Shown here one piece after another: positions 8,068-18,300 of a stretch of 64,000 nt of DNA. The DNA lies in contig NZ_VUNL01000014.1 of NCBI RefSeq assembly GCF_009697385.1, forward strand, positions 1-64,000. Direction: 5' to 3'. Under the pieces are notes generated by a model. The model was not told where the DNA came from. It worked only from the letters and a program-made list of their open reading frames with translations, and did no database searches. The DNA comes from Wylensekiella montiformis. GTDB taxonomy: Bacteria; Bacillota; Negativicutes; Selenomonadales; Selenomonadaceae. Within the stretch, counting starts at the first letter, position 1; each line of letters begins with the position of its first letter. Both the position numbers and the translations under genes were made by a program.

Positions 8068-9174
8068 TCATACATTGAAGCGGAAATTGACGACATCGCC
8101 ATCCTGCATAACATAATCCTTTCCTTCCACACGCACCAGCCCTTTTTCACGGGCTGCCGCGACGCTGCCATTGGCCACGAGATCGTCATAGTTGACAATC
8201 TCCGCCCGGATGAAGCCGCGCTCGAAATCCGTATGAATCTTGCCGGCGGCCTTCGGCGCCGTCGTCCCCCGGACGATCGTCCAGGCGCGGCACTCATCCG
8301 GCCCGGCAGTCAGGAACGTCTGCAGCCCCAGCAGTTCAAAGGCGGCCTTGATCAAGCGATCGAGGCCGCTTTCCGTTTCCCCAAGATCCTCAAGGAACGC
8401 TTTGGCCTCTTCCTCATCCAGCTCAGCGATCTCCGACTCGACGCGGGCAGAAATCGCCACGACTTCCGCGCCCTCTTCCGCCGCAAAGGCCTTGACCTTC
8501 TGGACATACGCGTTTTCGTCATACGCCGTAGCCACTTCATCCTCCGCGACATTGGCCACATAGAGAACCGGCTTGAGCGTCAGGAGATTCATCTCCCGGA
8601 TCATCGCCAGCTCATCCTCCGTAAGCTCGACCTGACGGGCCGGCTTTCCCTCATCGAGCACAGCCTTGATGCGGCGCAGAATCTCATCCTCGACACGGGC
8701 TTCCTTGCTGCCGGATTTGGCAATCTTAGCCAGCCTCATGATGCGCTTCTCGACGATTTCCAAATCTGCCAGACACAACTCCGTCTGAATGATGTCAATA
8801 TCGCGCAGCGGATCGATGCCGCCCTCGACATGCGTAATGTTCGGATCGTCAAAACAGCGAACTACATGCGCCACCGCATCGACCTGACGGATATGCTCCA
8901 GAAACTTATTGCCCAGCCCCTCGCCTTTCGACGCGCCCTTGACCAGTCCCGCAATATCCACAAAACGCACCGACGCCGGCGTCGTCTTCTTGGACTGATA
9001 CATCTCATGCAGCACCTTCAAACGCGGATCCGGCACCGCCACCACGCCGACATTCGGCTCAATCGTGCAGAACGGGAAATTCGCCGCCTCCGCACCGGCT
9101 TTCGTAATCGCGTTAAACAACGTACTCTTGCCAACATTCGGCAAGCCCACAATTCCTACTTCTAAATTACTCAA
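8068..9174 (-). CDS. ychF: Redox-regulated ATPase YchF (Obg family)
   Basis: 368 residues. P-loop [11 protein letters not shown] near the N-terminus, [16 protein letters not shown] (switch II region), the NVAEDE segment where GTPases have NKxD, and a C-terminal TGS domain ending [10 protein letters not shown]. YchF binds and hydrolyses ATP rather than GTP and associates with ribosomes. The start is TTG at 9174 ([10 protein letters not shown]), favoured over the TTG at 9180 because GGAG then sits about 8 bases upstream and the N-terminus matches the family. Confidence 0.95.
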   Translation of the reverse strand: MSNLEVGIVGLPNVGKSTLFNAITKAGAEAANFPFCTIEPNVGVVAVPDPRLKVLHEMYQSKKTTPASVRFVDIAGLVKGASKGEGLGNKFLEHIRQVDAVAHVVRCFDDPNITHVEGGIDPLRDIDIIQTELCLADLEIVEKRIMRLAKIAKSGSKEARVEDEILRRIKAVLDEGKPARQVELTEDELAMIREMNLLTLKPVLYVANVAEDEVATAYDENAYVQKVKAFAAEEGAEVVAISARVESEIAELDEEEAKAFLEDLGETESGLDRLIKAAFELLGLQTFLTAGPDECRAWTIVRGTTAPKAAGKIHTDFERGFIRAEIVNYDDLVANGSVAAAREKGLVRVEGKDYVMQDGDVVNFRFNV

Positions 9175-9221
9175 AATCAAAACTCCTCTTGATAGTTATG
9201 ACAAAACAAAAAGGCCGAATC

Positions 9222-9460
9222 CCGCGCTTCGCGCCCCTGAGGGGAAGGCTTGGCATTGGAGCGACTGCCTTCCCCCTGGGGGGAAGGTGGGTGAGCGCAG
9301 CGAACCCGGATGAGGGGGGACTTGCTTTCAACATGGTCCCATTCGGGGAAGAAACGCCCTGCGCGGAACACCTCTTCCGCCTCTCTTCGTTCGGCACCTT
9401 CCCCTAGGGGGAAGGCTTAACGACCGTGCTCCTCCTCATGCCTTCCCCCTGGGGGGAAGG
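9222..9460 (+). repeat. Dispersed palindromic intergenic repeat, block B
   Basis: Contains CCCCTGAGGGGAAGG, then the palindrome CCTTCCCCCTGGGGGGAAGG with GTGGGTGAGC...CCCGGATGAGGGG, then CACCTTCCCCTAGGGGGAAGG, and a final palindrome at 9441-9460. The last one ends 17 bases before the DUF559 stop codon. Non-coding. Confidence 0.85.
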
Positions 9461-9477
9461 CTTAAAGGGAGATGGGT

Positions 9478-9837
9478 TTATTTGTCTTTATCGATTCCAG
9501 CAGCCAAATAAATCGCCATACGCACTCCATCGAAATTCTCCCAGAGCTCACGATTGGAAAAACGGAGGACTCGAATCCCCTGATGTTCAAGATAACGGGT
9601 GCGGTCTTTATCATAAGCTTCTCCCGCTTCTTCAAAATGCTGGCTGCCATCCAGTTCTACTGCTAACCGAACCTCGGCACAATAGAAATCCAAAATGTAA
9701 CACCCGATCGGTTTTTGCCTGCGAAACCGATATGGAAAAGTCCTTAGGAAATCATACCACAGATGGCGTTCTTCCTTCGTCATATTCCGTCGCAGAGATT
9801 GTGCTTTCTCGGTCAAATCTTCACGATATTTCCTCAA
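9478..9837 (-). CDS. DUF559 endonuclease-like protein
   Basis: 119 residues covering the whole DUF559 domain: basic N-terminal region (RRNMTKEERHLWYDFLR), then RRQKPIGCYILDFYCAEVRLAVELDGSQH, and a C-terminal VLRFSNRELWENFDGV. The D-F-Y and E-L-D-G spacing resembles the Vsr/PD-(D/E)xK nuclease fold, so a DNA nick or cut activity is plausible but unproven for the family. The gene fits tightly between palindromes of the dispersed repeat (17 bases on one side, 23 on the other), and both flanking blocks have the same orientation. That suggests the gene and repeat are linked as a unit. Confidence 0.85.
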   Translation of the reverse strand: MRKYREDLTEKAQSLRRNMTKEERHLWYDFLRTFPYRFRRQKPIGCYILDFYCAEVRLAVELDGSQHFEEAGEAYDKDRTRYLEHQGIRVLRFSNRELWENFDGVRMAIYLAAGIDKDK

Positions 9838-9860
9838 TAGTCACACCTCTATATCTGCTG

Positions 9861-10045
9861 CCTTCCCCCTTGGGGAAGGTGGGTGAGCAGAGCGAACCCG
9901 GATGAGGGGTTCGCTCTCCCTTTCGGGGATGCAACATCCTACAGGGAACACCTCTTCCGGCCCTCCGGGCCACCGCTCGGGGATGCCCCCGGCATCCAGC
10001 GCTTCGCGACCTCTGAGGGGAAGGCTTGGCATCGGAGCGCCCCTT
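9861..10045 (+). repeat. Dispersed palindromic intergenic repeat, block C
   Basis: Begins with the palindrome CCTTCCCCCTTGGGGAAGG and GTGGGTGAGC...CCCGGATGAGGGG, then CACCTCTTCCGG, and ends with CTCTGAGGGGAAGGCTTGGC. It lies between the DUF559 start and the upp stop and may also serve as the 3' end of upp. Confidence 0.8.
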
Positions 10046-10051
10046 GCGGGG

Positions 10052-10690
10052 TTAGAGTGTGCCGAAGATGCGGTCGCCGGCGTCGCCGAGGCCGGGGACG
10101 ATGTAGCCTTTTTCGTTCAGTTTTTCGTCTATCGCCGCGACGTAGAGCGGTACGTCAGGGTGTTCTTTGTTGATGACGCGGATGCCTTCCGGTGCGGCGA
10201 CGAGACACATGAGGATGAGCGACTTGGCGCCTTTTTCCTTGAGCAGGCTCAGGGCGGCCGATGCGCTTCCGCCCGTGGCGAGCATCGGATCGACGACGAT
10301 CAGGGTACGCTCGGCTACGTCGTTCGGCAGTTTGCAGTAATATTCTACCGGTTTAAGTGTTTTCGGGTCGCGGTACATGCCGACATGACCGACGCGGGCC
10401 GCCGGGATCATGTTGACCACGCCGTTCAGCATGCCGAGTCCGGCACGCAAAATGGGGACTACGCCGACCTTTTTTCCAGCGAGGACTTTTGCCTTGCATT
10501 TGGCGACCGGTGTCTCAATCTCGATCTCTTTGAGCGGGAAATCACGGGTGATCTCATAGGCCATGAGCATGGCGATTTCTTCCAGCAGTTCTCGGAAGTC
10601 CTTGGTTCCCGTCGTTTTGTCGCGCATCAGCGTCAGCTTGTGCTGAATCAGCGGGTGATCGATCACATGAGCGTTCAGTTCTTCAGACAT
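10052..10690 (-). CDS. upp: Uracil phosphoribosyltransferase
   Basis: 212 residues, the usual family length. Converts uracil and PRPP to UMP in pyrimidine salvage. Diagnostic segments: [10 protein letters not shown], the PRPP loop [12 protein letters not shown] (about 130-142) and the uracil-binding C-terminus [17 protein letters not shown]. Last gene of rpiB-glyA-upp, an order conserved in Firmicutes; the 68-base gap to glyA holds no terminator. Confidence 0.97.
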   Translation of the reverse strand: MSEELNAHVIDHPLIQHKLTLMRDKTTGTKDFRELLEEIAMLMAYEITRDFPLKEIEIETPVAKCKAKVLAGKKVGVVPILRAGLGMLNGVVNMIPAARVGHVGMYRDPKTLKPVEYYCKLPNDVAERTLIVVDPMLATGGSASAALSLLKEKGAKSLILMCLVAAPEGIRVINKEHPDVPLYVAAIDEKLNEKGYIVPGLGDAGDRIFGTL

Positions 10691-10758
10691 ATTACACGAA
10701 TCTCCTTCTTGCTTGTGCTATGGGAAGGCTTACCAGAGCCTTCCCGGAAAGCCATCGT

Positions 10759-12006
10759 TTATTCGTACAGCGGATATTTTTTGCAGAGCGCGGCGACGCG
10801 GGCTCTGGCTTCTTCTTTTGCTTTTTCATCCTGCGGATGGGACAGAACCATAGCGATGATATTGCCGACCTCGCGCATATCCTCTTCCTTGAAACCGCGT
10901 GTCGTAAGCGCCGGCGATCCGAGACGGATGCCGCTCGTGACGAACGGGGACAGCGGTTCAAACGGGATGGTGTTGCGGTTGGCCGTGATGTTTACTTCGT
11001 CCAGAACGTTCTGCGCCTCTTTGCCGGTGATGCCTTTGCTCGTCAGATCGACCAGCATCAGATGATTGTCCGTGCCGCCGGAAACGATGCGGAATCCGTC
11101 CGCCATCAGCGTTTCCGCCAGCACGGCCGCATTCTTCTTCACCTGCTTTGCGTACGCTTTAAACTCCGGACGCAGAGCCTCGCCCAGCGCAACGGCCTTG
11201 GCCGCAATGACATGCATCAGCGGGCCGCCCTGAATGCCGGGGAATACCGCCTTGTTGAACTGCTTGCCGAACTCCGCGTCTTTGCAGAGGATCATGCCGC
11301 CGCGCGGCCCGCGCAGCGTCTTATGCGTCGTCGTCGTCACGACATCGGCATACGGCACCGGGCTCGGATGCTCGCCGGCCGCCACCAGTCCGGCGATATG
11401 CGCAATATCTACCATGAGATAAGCGCCCACGCCATGCGCAATCTCGGCCAGACGCGGGAAGTCGATGATGCGGGCATACGCCGAAGCGCCGGCCACGATG
11501 AGTTTCGGCTTGCATTCCTGCGCTTTTTTCTCCAGCGCATCGTAATCGATCGTCTCCGTTTCCTTTGTGACGCCGTACGGGACGATTTTAAAGTATTTGC
11601 CCGACATATTGACCGGACTGCCATGCGTCAGATGGCCGCCGTCCGTGAGGTTCATGCCCATGACCGTATCTCCGGGCTGAAGCAGAGCGAAGAACACCGC
11701 CATATTGGCCTGCGCACCGGAATGAGGCTGGACGTTCGCGTAGGCCGCGCCGAACAGCTTCTTTGCCCGGTCAATGGCCAGCTGTTCCACGACATCCACA
11801 TACTCGCAGCCGCCGTAATAGCGTTTTCCCGGATAGCCCTCGGCGTATTTGTTCGTGAGCACACTGCCTTGCGCTTCCAGCACGGCGCGGCTGACGATGT
11901 TTTCCGAGGCAATCAGCTCCAGCTTGCTGCGCTGGCGATTCAGCTCCTTGTCGAGCTGGGCGGCTACTTCGGGATCGGACTGTTTCAGTGTTTCCATAAG
12001 ACTCAT
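10759..12006 (-). CDS. glyA: Serine hydroxymethyltransferase
   Basis: 415 residues. PLP enzyme interconverting serine and glycine with tetrahydrofolate and supplying one-carbon units. The PLP-lysine motif is [14 protein letters not shown] (about 225); the N-terminal [10 protein letters not shown] and [13 protein letters not shown] are hallmark SHMT segments. GGAGG lies 9 bases before the ATG. Transcribed after rpiB and before upp. Confidence 0.97.
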   Translation of the reverse strand: MSLMETLKQSDPEVAAQLDKELNRQRSKLELIASENIVSRAVLEAQGSVLTNKYAEGYPGKRYYGGCEYVDVVEQLAIDRAKKLFGAAYANVQPHSGAQANMAVFFALLQPGDTVMGMNLTDGGHLTHGSPVNMSGKYFKIVPYGVTKETETIDYDALEKKAQECKPKLIVAGASAYARIIDFPRLAEIAHGVGAYLMVDIAHIAGLVAAGEHPSPVPYADVVTTTTHKTLRGPRGGMILCKDAEFGKQFNKAVFPGIQGGPLMHVIAAKAVALGEALRPEFKAYAKQVKKNAAVLAETLMADGFRIVSGGTDNHLMLVDLTSKGITGKEAQNVLDEVNITANRNTIPFEPLSPFVTSGIRLGSPALTTRGFKEEDMREVGNIIAMVLSHPQDEKAKEEARARVAALCKKYPLYE

Positions 12007-12081
12007 GCGGGAGAACCTCCTATTATATAGATAGAAAACGACATGACGAATGGTTAGTCTGTCTCGCGGCCGGCAAAGGAC

Positions 12082-12525
12082 TCAGTCCTGCTCCAATGCC
12101 ATGATCTTGCCCACGCGGCGCGCATGGCGGCCGCCGTCAAACTCCGTCTCAACCCATGCGCGGACGATCTCGCCGGCGGGGCCGAAGCCCAGCACGCGGC
12201 CGCCCATGGCCAGAACGTTCGCATCATTATGATGGCGCGACATTTTCGCCGAGTACACATCATTGCAGAGCGCGCAGCGGATGCCCTTGATCTTGTTGCA
12301 GGCAATGGAAATGCCGATGCCTGTGCCGCAGAGCGCAATGCCGCGGTCGGCCTTGCCGGACGCCACATCCGCGCAGACCTTTTCCGCGATGTCCGGATAG
12401 TCGACCGACTCCGTCCCGAACGTGCCGACATCCGTTACCTTGATGTCGCCGCATTCCTTCAGAACCATTTTGATTTCCTCTTTGAGCTGGACAGCGCCGT
12501 GGTCACTGCCGATGGTGATTTTCAT
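12082..12525 (-). CDS. rpiB: Ribose-5-phosphate isomerase B
   Basis: 147 residues. Starts MKITIGSDHGAVQLKEE and contains the active-site Cys segment GIALCGTGIGISIACNK and the conserved RHHNDANVLAMGGR. Interconverts ribose 5-phosphate and ribulose 5-phosphate. The LacA/RpiB family also includes galactose- and allose-6-phosphate isomerases, but the glyA-upp context favours RpiB. First gene of the operon. Confidence 0.93.
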   Translation of the reverse strand: MKITIGSDHGAVQLKEEIKMVLKECGDIKVTDVGTFGTESVDYPDIAEKVCADVASGKADRGIALCGTGIGISIACNKIKGIRCALCNDVYSAKMSRHHNDANVLAMGGRVLGFGPAGEIVRAWVETEFDGGRHARRVGKIMALEQD

Positions 12526-12621
12526 GCTTATCTTCCACCTTTCCGTATACTACTCTTCATTATACCCTGCCGAAAATTGCCCGTCAATCGCGCCGGCCGG
12601 TTCGCTCCCGCCGCAGCGGAC

Positions 12622-12668
12622 AGAAAAAAGCCCCGCAGAAAGCATTTCTTCCTGCGGGAGCCATGAGC
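12622..12668 (-). terminator. terminator after the chemoreceptor gene
   Basis: Minus-strand stem GCTCCCGCAGGAA with TTTCTGCGGGGC followed by TTTTTT, immediately after the stop codon at 12673. Confidence 0.85.
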
Positions 12669-12672
12669 TTTT

Positions 12673-14676
12673 TCAGTGCTTCACATCGACCTGAAATTTA
12701 TCCGCGGCCTCTTTCAATGCGGTGGCCGCCGTCTTGTTCCGCTCGACACACTCGGAAATATCCGCGCTCTTGCCCGAGATATTGGTCATGTTTTCGGCGA
12801 TCTGATTCGTCGTCGAAGCGACCTGACCGACCGACTCGGCCACGTCAGCGATATGCTGCGTGACTTCCTGCACCGACTGGGCAATCCCATCCGTCAGGCT
12901 GCCGAACTCCTGCGAAATCTTGCGGACATCACTGCCGGCCTCCTGATAAGAACCGGCGACCTTCAGCATGGACTGATAATCCGACAGAATATCATGCTCC
13001 ATGATGTCCAGCAGCTCCTTGGACGCACCGGAAAGGTCCTCGACCGCAGCCAGCGTATGACCGACCTCTTCCTGAATCCGCGTAACGGTGTCCTTCGACG
13101 CTTCGGCCAGCTTCCTGACCTCATCGGCTACGACCGCAAAGCCGCGGCCCTGCTCACCCGCGCGGGCCGCCTCGATAGCCGCGTTCAGCGCGAGCAGATT
13201 CGTCTGCTCCGAAATCTCAAGAATGCTGCCGGCCATGTTCGAAATCTCTTCCACGACCTGCACTTTTTTCAGCGCATCGCGCACTTTCTCCCCGCACTCT
13301 GCCGCCACATTCTGCACATGCGCATACGAGCCGTCCGCCTGCTGCTGCATATGCTGCGCGTCATCGTGAATCCGTCCGGCCAGCCCGCGGGCCTCCTCCG
13401 TACGGCGCACAGCCTGACCGGTGGACGCATCGACCGCTTTGACCATCTTCGCGACATTGTCCAGCGTCGAGGAACACTGCGCCATCGTCGCGGAAATCTC
13501 CTCCGTCGCCGCCGCGACCTGCTGAACATCGTCCGCCGTCTCGCCAAACATCCGGTCCATCTGCCCGCAGGAAAGCGCGATACCGTCGCTCTGCTGCTGA
13601 ACCGCCTGAACCGCGCCCCGCATGGCCTGTGTGCTCTGATTCAGCGCGAGGATCGTCTCGCCGAATTCATCCATCTTGCGCGGCGTCCCCTGATAGCTCA
13701 GGTTATACCGGGAAAGCTCCCGGGCAAAGGTATCCACATCGCCCAGCTCGGCGGAAATCGTCCCGCTGATCTGCCGGGTCAGCAGGATGCTCAGCAGCAC
13801 CGCCACCAAAAACAGCACACCCTGCACCATGGCGCTGTGATACACGCCCGCCAGCACTTCATCCTTATCCGAAACCAGCACGATATTCCAGCTGGTTCCA
13901 TCGATCGGCGCATACGCGGCCCAGACATCCTGCCCGGACAGCTGCATCTCCCGCAGACCGGTCTGCTGCTGCTTCACGGCTCCGGTCAGCTCCTCCGCGG
14001 CCTGCGTTCCTTCATCACTGAGCTTTTCCCTGCCCAATACCTTTTTCATATCCTTATGCGCGACGAACTGGCCGTCGCCATTGGCGATAAACGCATAGCC
14101 ATGATCACCGATCTCAATGTCCTGAATAATCGTATTGACCGTGTCCAGCTTGATCGTGCCGCCCAGATAACCGATCAGCTGCCCAGACGCCGACTGAACC
14201 GGCACAATGATCGTCGTGATCGAATCCTGCTCATTCTCCCGGATGAACGGCTCCGTCACAAACTCCCGCTTTTCTTTAATCATCTGATAAAACGGCTCGC
14301 TGGACTGATCCTTGATCTCATTCGTATCCGGATAGCAGCCATGACCGTCTACCGTGAAGAAAAAGATTCCCTCAAAGCCCCAGTTCTTCGCCTGCGCCAA
14401 AAGCTCCGGCCGCTGCTGCGCCCAGTCCAGCGAGCGAACAGCTGGCAGCGCCGCGATATTGTGCAGAATCTCCTTCTTGTTCCCGATGAGCCGGGCGATG
14501 CTCTTCGAACTCTCATCCGCGCGCGCCACCAGCATCGACTGCGTCGTCTGCACCATCGTCTGCCGGTTCTGCAGAAACGACGCAACCGACAAAAACGCGG
14601 AAACAACCGCCACCAGAAGCAGCACCTGCAGCAAAATCCGCCGCCCGACGCGCATGCTCTTTTCCCCTGTAAACAT
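12673..14676 (-). CDS. Methyl-accepting chemotaxis protein with periplasmic Cache sensor
   Basis: 667 residues. An N-terminal membrane segment (about 13-33), a periplasmic dCache-like domain (about 35-280; [17 protein letters not shown] and [20 protein letters not shown] are typical), a second membrane segment (about 285-303, [14 protein letters not shown]), then a cytoplasmic signalling coil whose tip contains [20 protein letters not shown] and [16 protein letters not shown]. It should relay a small-molecule signal to CheA/CheW. GGAGGAGT just upstream supports the first ATG; a second in-frame ATG at 14655 is possible. The ligand is unknown. Confidence 0.95.
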   Translation of the reverse strand: MFTGEKSMRVGRRILLQVLLLVAVVSAFLSVASFLQNRQTMVQTTQSMLVARADESSKSIARLIGNKKEILHNIAALPAVRSLDWAQQRPELLAQAKNWGFEGIFFFTVDGHGCYPDTNEIKDQSSEPFYQMIKEKREFVTEPFIRENEQDSITTIIVPVQSASGQLIGYLGGTIKLDTVNTIIQDIEIGDHGYAFIANGDGQFVAHKDMKKVLGREKLSDEGTQAAEELTGAVKQQQTGLREMQLSGQDVWAAYAPIDGTSWNIVLVSDKDEVLAGVYHSAMVQGVLFLVAVLLSILLTRQISGTISAELGDVDTFARELSRYNLSYQGTPRKMDEFGETILALNQSTQAMRGAVQAVQQQSDGIALSCGQMDRMFGETADDVQQVAAATEEISATMAQCSSTLDNVAKMVKAVDASTGQAVRRTEEARGLAGRIHDDAQHMQQQADGSYAHVQNVAAECGEKVRDALKKVQVVEEISNMAGSILEISEQTNLLALNAAIEAARAGEQGRGFAVVADEVRKLAEASKDTVTRIQEEVGHTLAAVEDLSGASKELLDIMEHDILSDYQSMLKVAGSYQEAGSDVRKISQEFGSLTDGIAQSVQEVTQHIADVAESVGQVASTTNQIAENMTNISGKSADISECVERNKTAATALKEAADKFQVDVKH

Positions 14677-14824
14677 ACTTACTCCTCCTTAACATCCCAG
14701 CCTCTGATATCCCCGCCGGAATCCATCTTTCTTTCACCTTATATTGTAGCGCGCAGCCAATGGCCGGACAATGTCCGGCGCATCAATCCGTACCAAAGTT
14801 CACAACCTGTAATAAACCAACCCG

Positions 14825-15303
14825 CGCCCCCTGAGGAGACGGCTTTTCCCTCGGTGCGACTGCCTTCCCCTTGGGGGGAAGGTGGGTGAGCGAAGTGAGG
14901 CCGGATGAGGGGACATTGTTCGATGGCCCTTTCGCGGGAAGGAACGCCCTGCGCGGAACACCTCTTCCGCCTCTCTTCGTTCGGCACCTTCCCCTGAGGG
15001 GAAGGCTTAGAGGGGACGTTGTTCGATGGCCGCTTCGCGGGAAGAGACGCCCTGTGCGGAACACCTCTCCCGGCCTTTCGGGCCACCGCTCGGGGATGCC
15101 CCCGGCATCCCGCGACTTCGCGCTCCCTGAGAGGACGGCTTACCCTCGGTGCGACTGCCTTCCCCTTGGGGGGAAGGTGGGTGAGCGAAGCGAGGCCGGA
15201 TGAGGGGACGAAGTTCGATGGCCGCTTCGCGGGAAGGAACGCCCTGCGTGGAACACCTCTTTCGCCTCTCTTCGTTCGGCACCTTCCCCTGAGGGGAAGG
15301 CTT
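14825..15303 (+). repeat. Dispersed palindromic intergenic repeat, block D
   Basis: About 480 bases composed of three partly rearranged units. CCTTCCCCTTGGGGGGAAGG occurs at about 14863 and 15159, each followed by GTGGGTGAGCGAAG...GAGGCCGGATGAGGGG, and CACCTTCCCCTGAGGGGAAGG closes units at about 15003 and 15300. The middle unit has CGGCCTTTCGGGCC and CCGGCATCCCG inserts also seen in block C. No gene is supportable here on either strand. Confidence 0.85.
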
Positions 15304-15315
15304 AGATTTCCATAG

Positions 15316-15345
15316 CAAAAAGGCACTCCATGCGGAGTGCCTTTT
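15316..15345 (-). terminator. terminator of the amylase gene
   Basis: AAAGGCACTCC/GGAGTGCCTTT stem around GCAT with T tracts on both sides, 24 bases past the stop codon at 15369. Confidence 0.85.
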
Positions 15346-15368
15346 GTGTTATGAAATTCTTTTTTCGC

Positions 15369-18300
15369 TTAGGCGTTGACCATCATCAGGGCCTGATTCT
15401 GGCCGATGTTGACGGTGATTTTGCCGCTCTGTACGGTGGCTTTGACGCCGGTGAGCTGGTCTTTGAGTACCGTGCCGTCGGCGGCTTTTACCGGGATGGC
15501 AATCTTCTGAGCCTTGCCGTTGTTGAGCGCGACGACACCGATTTTGCCGGAGCCGTCGACTGCGGTGCGCTGATAAGCGTAGATGTTATCCTTGGCCGTG
15601 AGCGTATCGAGGTCGCCGAGGGCAAAGACGTTCTTGTTGTTGTTGCGAACCGCGATGATCTTCTTGTAGAAGTTCTGCAGATCCTTGTCCTCTTTGCCCC
15701 ACGGGAAAGCGCGGCGGCAGTCCGGATCCTTCGAGCCGAACTGGCCGGCCTCGTCGCCGTAGTAGATGGTCGGCATGCCCGGATAGCCGAGTTCGAATAC
15801 CGCGGCCATCTTCAGGCGCGCCTTGCCGAGCGCATAGTCAAAGTCGGTTTTCTGTGCCTGTACGACACCGTCCTTGCCGCCGCCATAGGTATAGATGGCG
15901 CGGGCCGTGTCGTGCGAGTCGACGATGTTCATGAGGTTATAGAGCGCCTGCTTCGGGTAGTTCTGACGCAGCTGCGTGAGCACGTCGTCGCTGTCCTGCG
16001 CCTTGCCGCCCATGACGAAGTGCATCAGCGTATCGGAGAGCTTGTAGTTCATGACGGAATCCATCGAATCACCCATGAAGAACTGCGAGCCGTCCTGCCA
16101 AATCTCGCCGAGCAGCAGCGGCGTATCGCCGCTCTGGGTCTTGATGGTCTTTACTTCGTCGCGGACATCGGCCCAGAATCCCGGCGGAACTTCCTTGGCG
16201 ACATCGAGACGCCAGCCGGAGAGGCCGTAGTCGAACCACTTCATGATAACGCCCTTCTCGCCGTCTCTGCCATAGAGCAGATAATCGCCGAGATCCGTAT
16301 GCTTCGGCGTGGACGCGGAGTAGCCCGGGAAGTCTTTGTCGCGGAACGGAGCAAGGCTCGAGAAGCTCTGCCAATCATGGTAAGCGTATTTCTCGCCCAT
16401 CTCGTCTTTCGCCTTGACGTTCTTGATATCGAACCAGTTCTCCCAATGCCACGGGCTGAATACCTGACCTTCGGCCTCAAGCTGCTTCTTCGCCTCGGCC
16501 TTGGCCTGCGCCTCGGTGAGCTTCTTCGTGTTCATGAGGTCGTAGATGCGGCTCCAATACTCGTAGGCGCCGACCGTCTTGTACTTGCCATAACGGTCGA
16601 AATAGATGGAATCGTCGCCGATGTGGTTGTACACGCCGTCCATGATGAGGTGCATGCCGCGCTTCTTCATCTCGGACGCGAGCTTCGACAGATCGTCGAA
16701 GTTGCCGAGGAACGGATCGACGGAGCCGTAGTCGCGCGCATCGTAGCGATGGTTCGAGGAGGCCGCGTAGATCGGGTTGACGTAGATGGCCGTGATGCCG
16801 AGGCCCTTCAGATAGTCGAGCTTCTGCGTGATGCCGGCCAGATCGCCGCCGTAGAAATCGTTGCAGTCCCACTTGTCGCCGTCCAGCGCACCGGCGCCCG
16901 AGTTGGCCGGCGGCGTCGACCAGCTACGGTGCTGCACCGGCTGATTGCCGCGCGCCGTCGTGCGGGCATTGTCGTTGCTCTTATCCCCGTCGAAGAAACG
17001 ATCCGGGAAAATCTGATAGCAGACGGCTTCCTTCGCCCACTGCGGCGTCTCGTAGCCCTTCTTGTAGCAGGTGACCTGGAAATACTTCGTGCCGGCCAGT
17101 TTCAGCTCGCCCGTGCCGCCCGTCTTGGTATCGTCGCCGTACTCCTTCGTGTCGTTGAGCACGAATTTGTAGCCATAGATGCCGTAGGTCTGTGGCGTAA
17201 AGGTGACCTGCCAGAGATCCTGACCGTCCTTCGTGCCGACCTTCGTCATCGCATAGTAAGACGTCGTACCGGAATCATAGTCCGGATTGTACTCGTCGCC
17301 GCCCTTGGCCGTCATGGCCGCTTTCGTGACCATGAGCTTCGCCGTCTGGACGTCACCGGCGCCGGTTTTGAGTTTCAGCGTGACCGGCGTCCCCTCGGCG
17401 ACCGCGCCCCACGGGCTGCGCTCGTCTTTGTTCCAGCTGTCATGAACGACCTTGTCGGCGCGGATGCTGCCGTCGTCCGCGATGATGTGCTTGTGCACGG
17501 CATCATAATAGAACGCGACATCCGTGCTCTTCGTGATATGGAGCTTCTGCGAGACCGGCGCCTGCCCCTTCTGCGAGATCACAGCCGTATATTCGCCGGC
17601 GGCGACCTTCGCGTTCGCCTGGTACAGGTTCGACAGCATCAGGTCAACCATCGTGCCGTCCGCGATCCCCGGGATGCCGGAGATCACCGGCAGCTCATCC
17701 TTCGCGAGCATCTTGTAGCTGTGACTGTCCGCGATGCGGTGCGTCTTATCGTTGTAGTAGAACGTGACCGTCTCCGGCTTGTCGAGCGTCATGGCGACGT
17801 TCGCGCCGTCGGCGATGCCGTTCAAGCCGTAGTTCTCGGCCCAGGAGCCATTGATCGCAATCTTATAGTTGTACGTGCCGGCCGGCAGATTCTTGATGGT
17901 AAAGGTGTAGAAGCCATGATCGGTCGGCGTCATCTTCGTCGCCATATCGGACGGAGCCCACTTCGCGCTGGCACCGCCGAAGGTCTGCAGATCGCCGCAG
18001 AGCACGACATCGCGCTCATTGGCGAACTTCGCCTGCTCGGCCGCCTTGCCCTCGTAGTCGTAGGAAATCTGATGCGTCTTTTCGTCAAAGGTGAACGTGA
18101 CCTTATGATCGGCCGCAAGGCGCAGGGCGATATTGCCGCCGTTCAGCTGGCCGTCCTTGCCGTAGTTCAGATCCCACGAGCCGCCGACCGCGACCTTGAA
18201 ATCATAATTGCCCTTCTTGATGAGGCCGGAGATCACGCGATGGCCTTTGCCGTCCGGCTTCATGATGGTCTTGGCATCCGAAGGATCCCAGTCCTTGGCG

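Noticed and set aside
9478-10045. Insertion sequence or transposase at the DUF559 locus
   Set aside because: No transposase catalytic motif and no target-site duplication were seen; only the palindromic repeat flanks the gene.
14739-15326. Protein-coding frames inside the repeat blocks (Pro/Ser/Arg-rich products)
   Set aside because: They translate the palindromic repeat, appear in several frames and on both strands, and lack ribosome sites.
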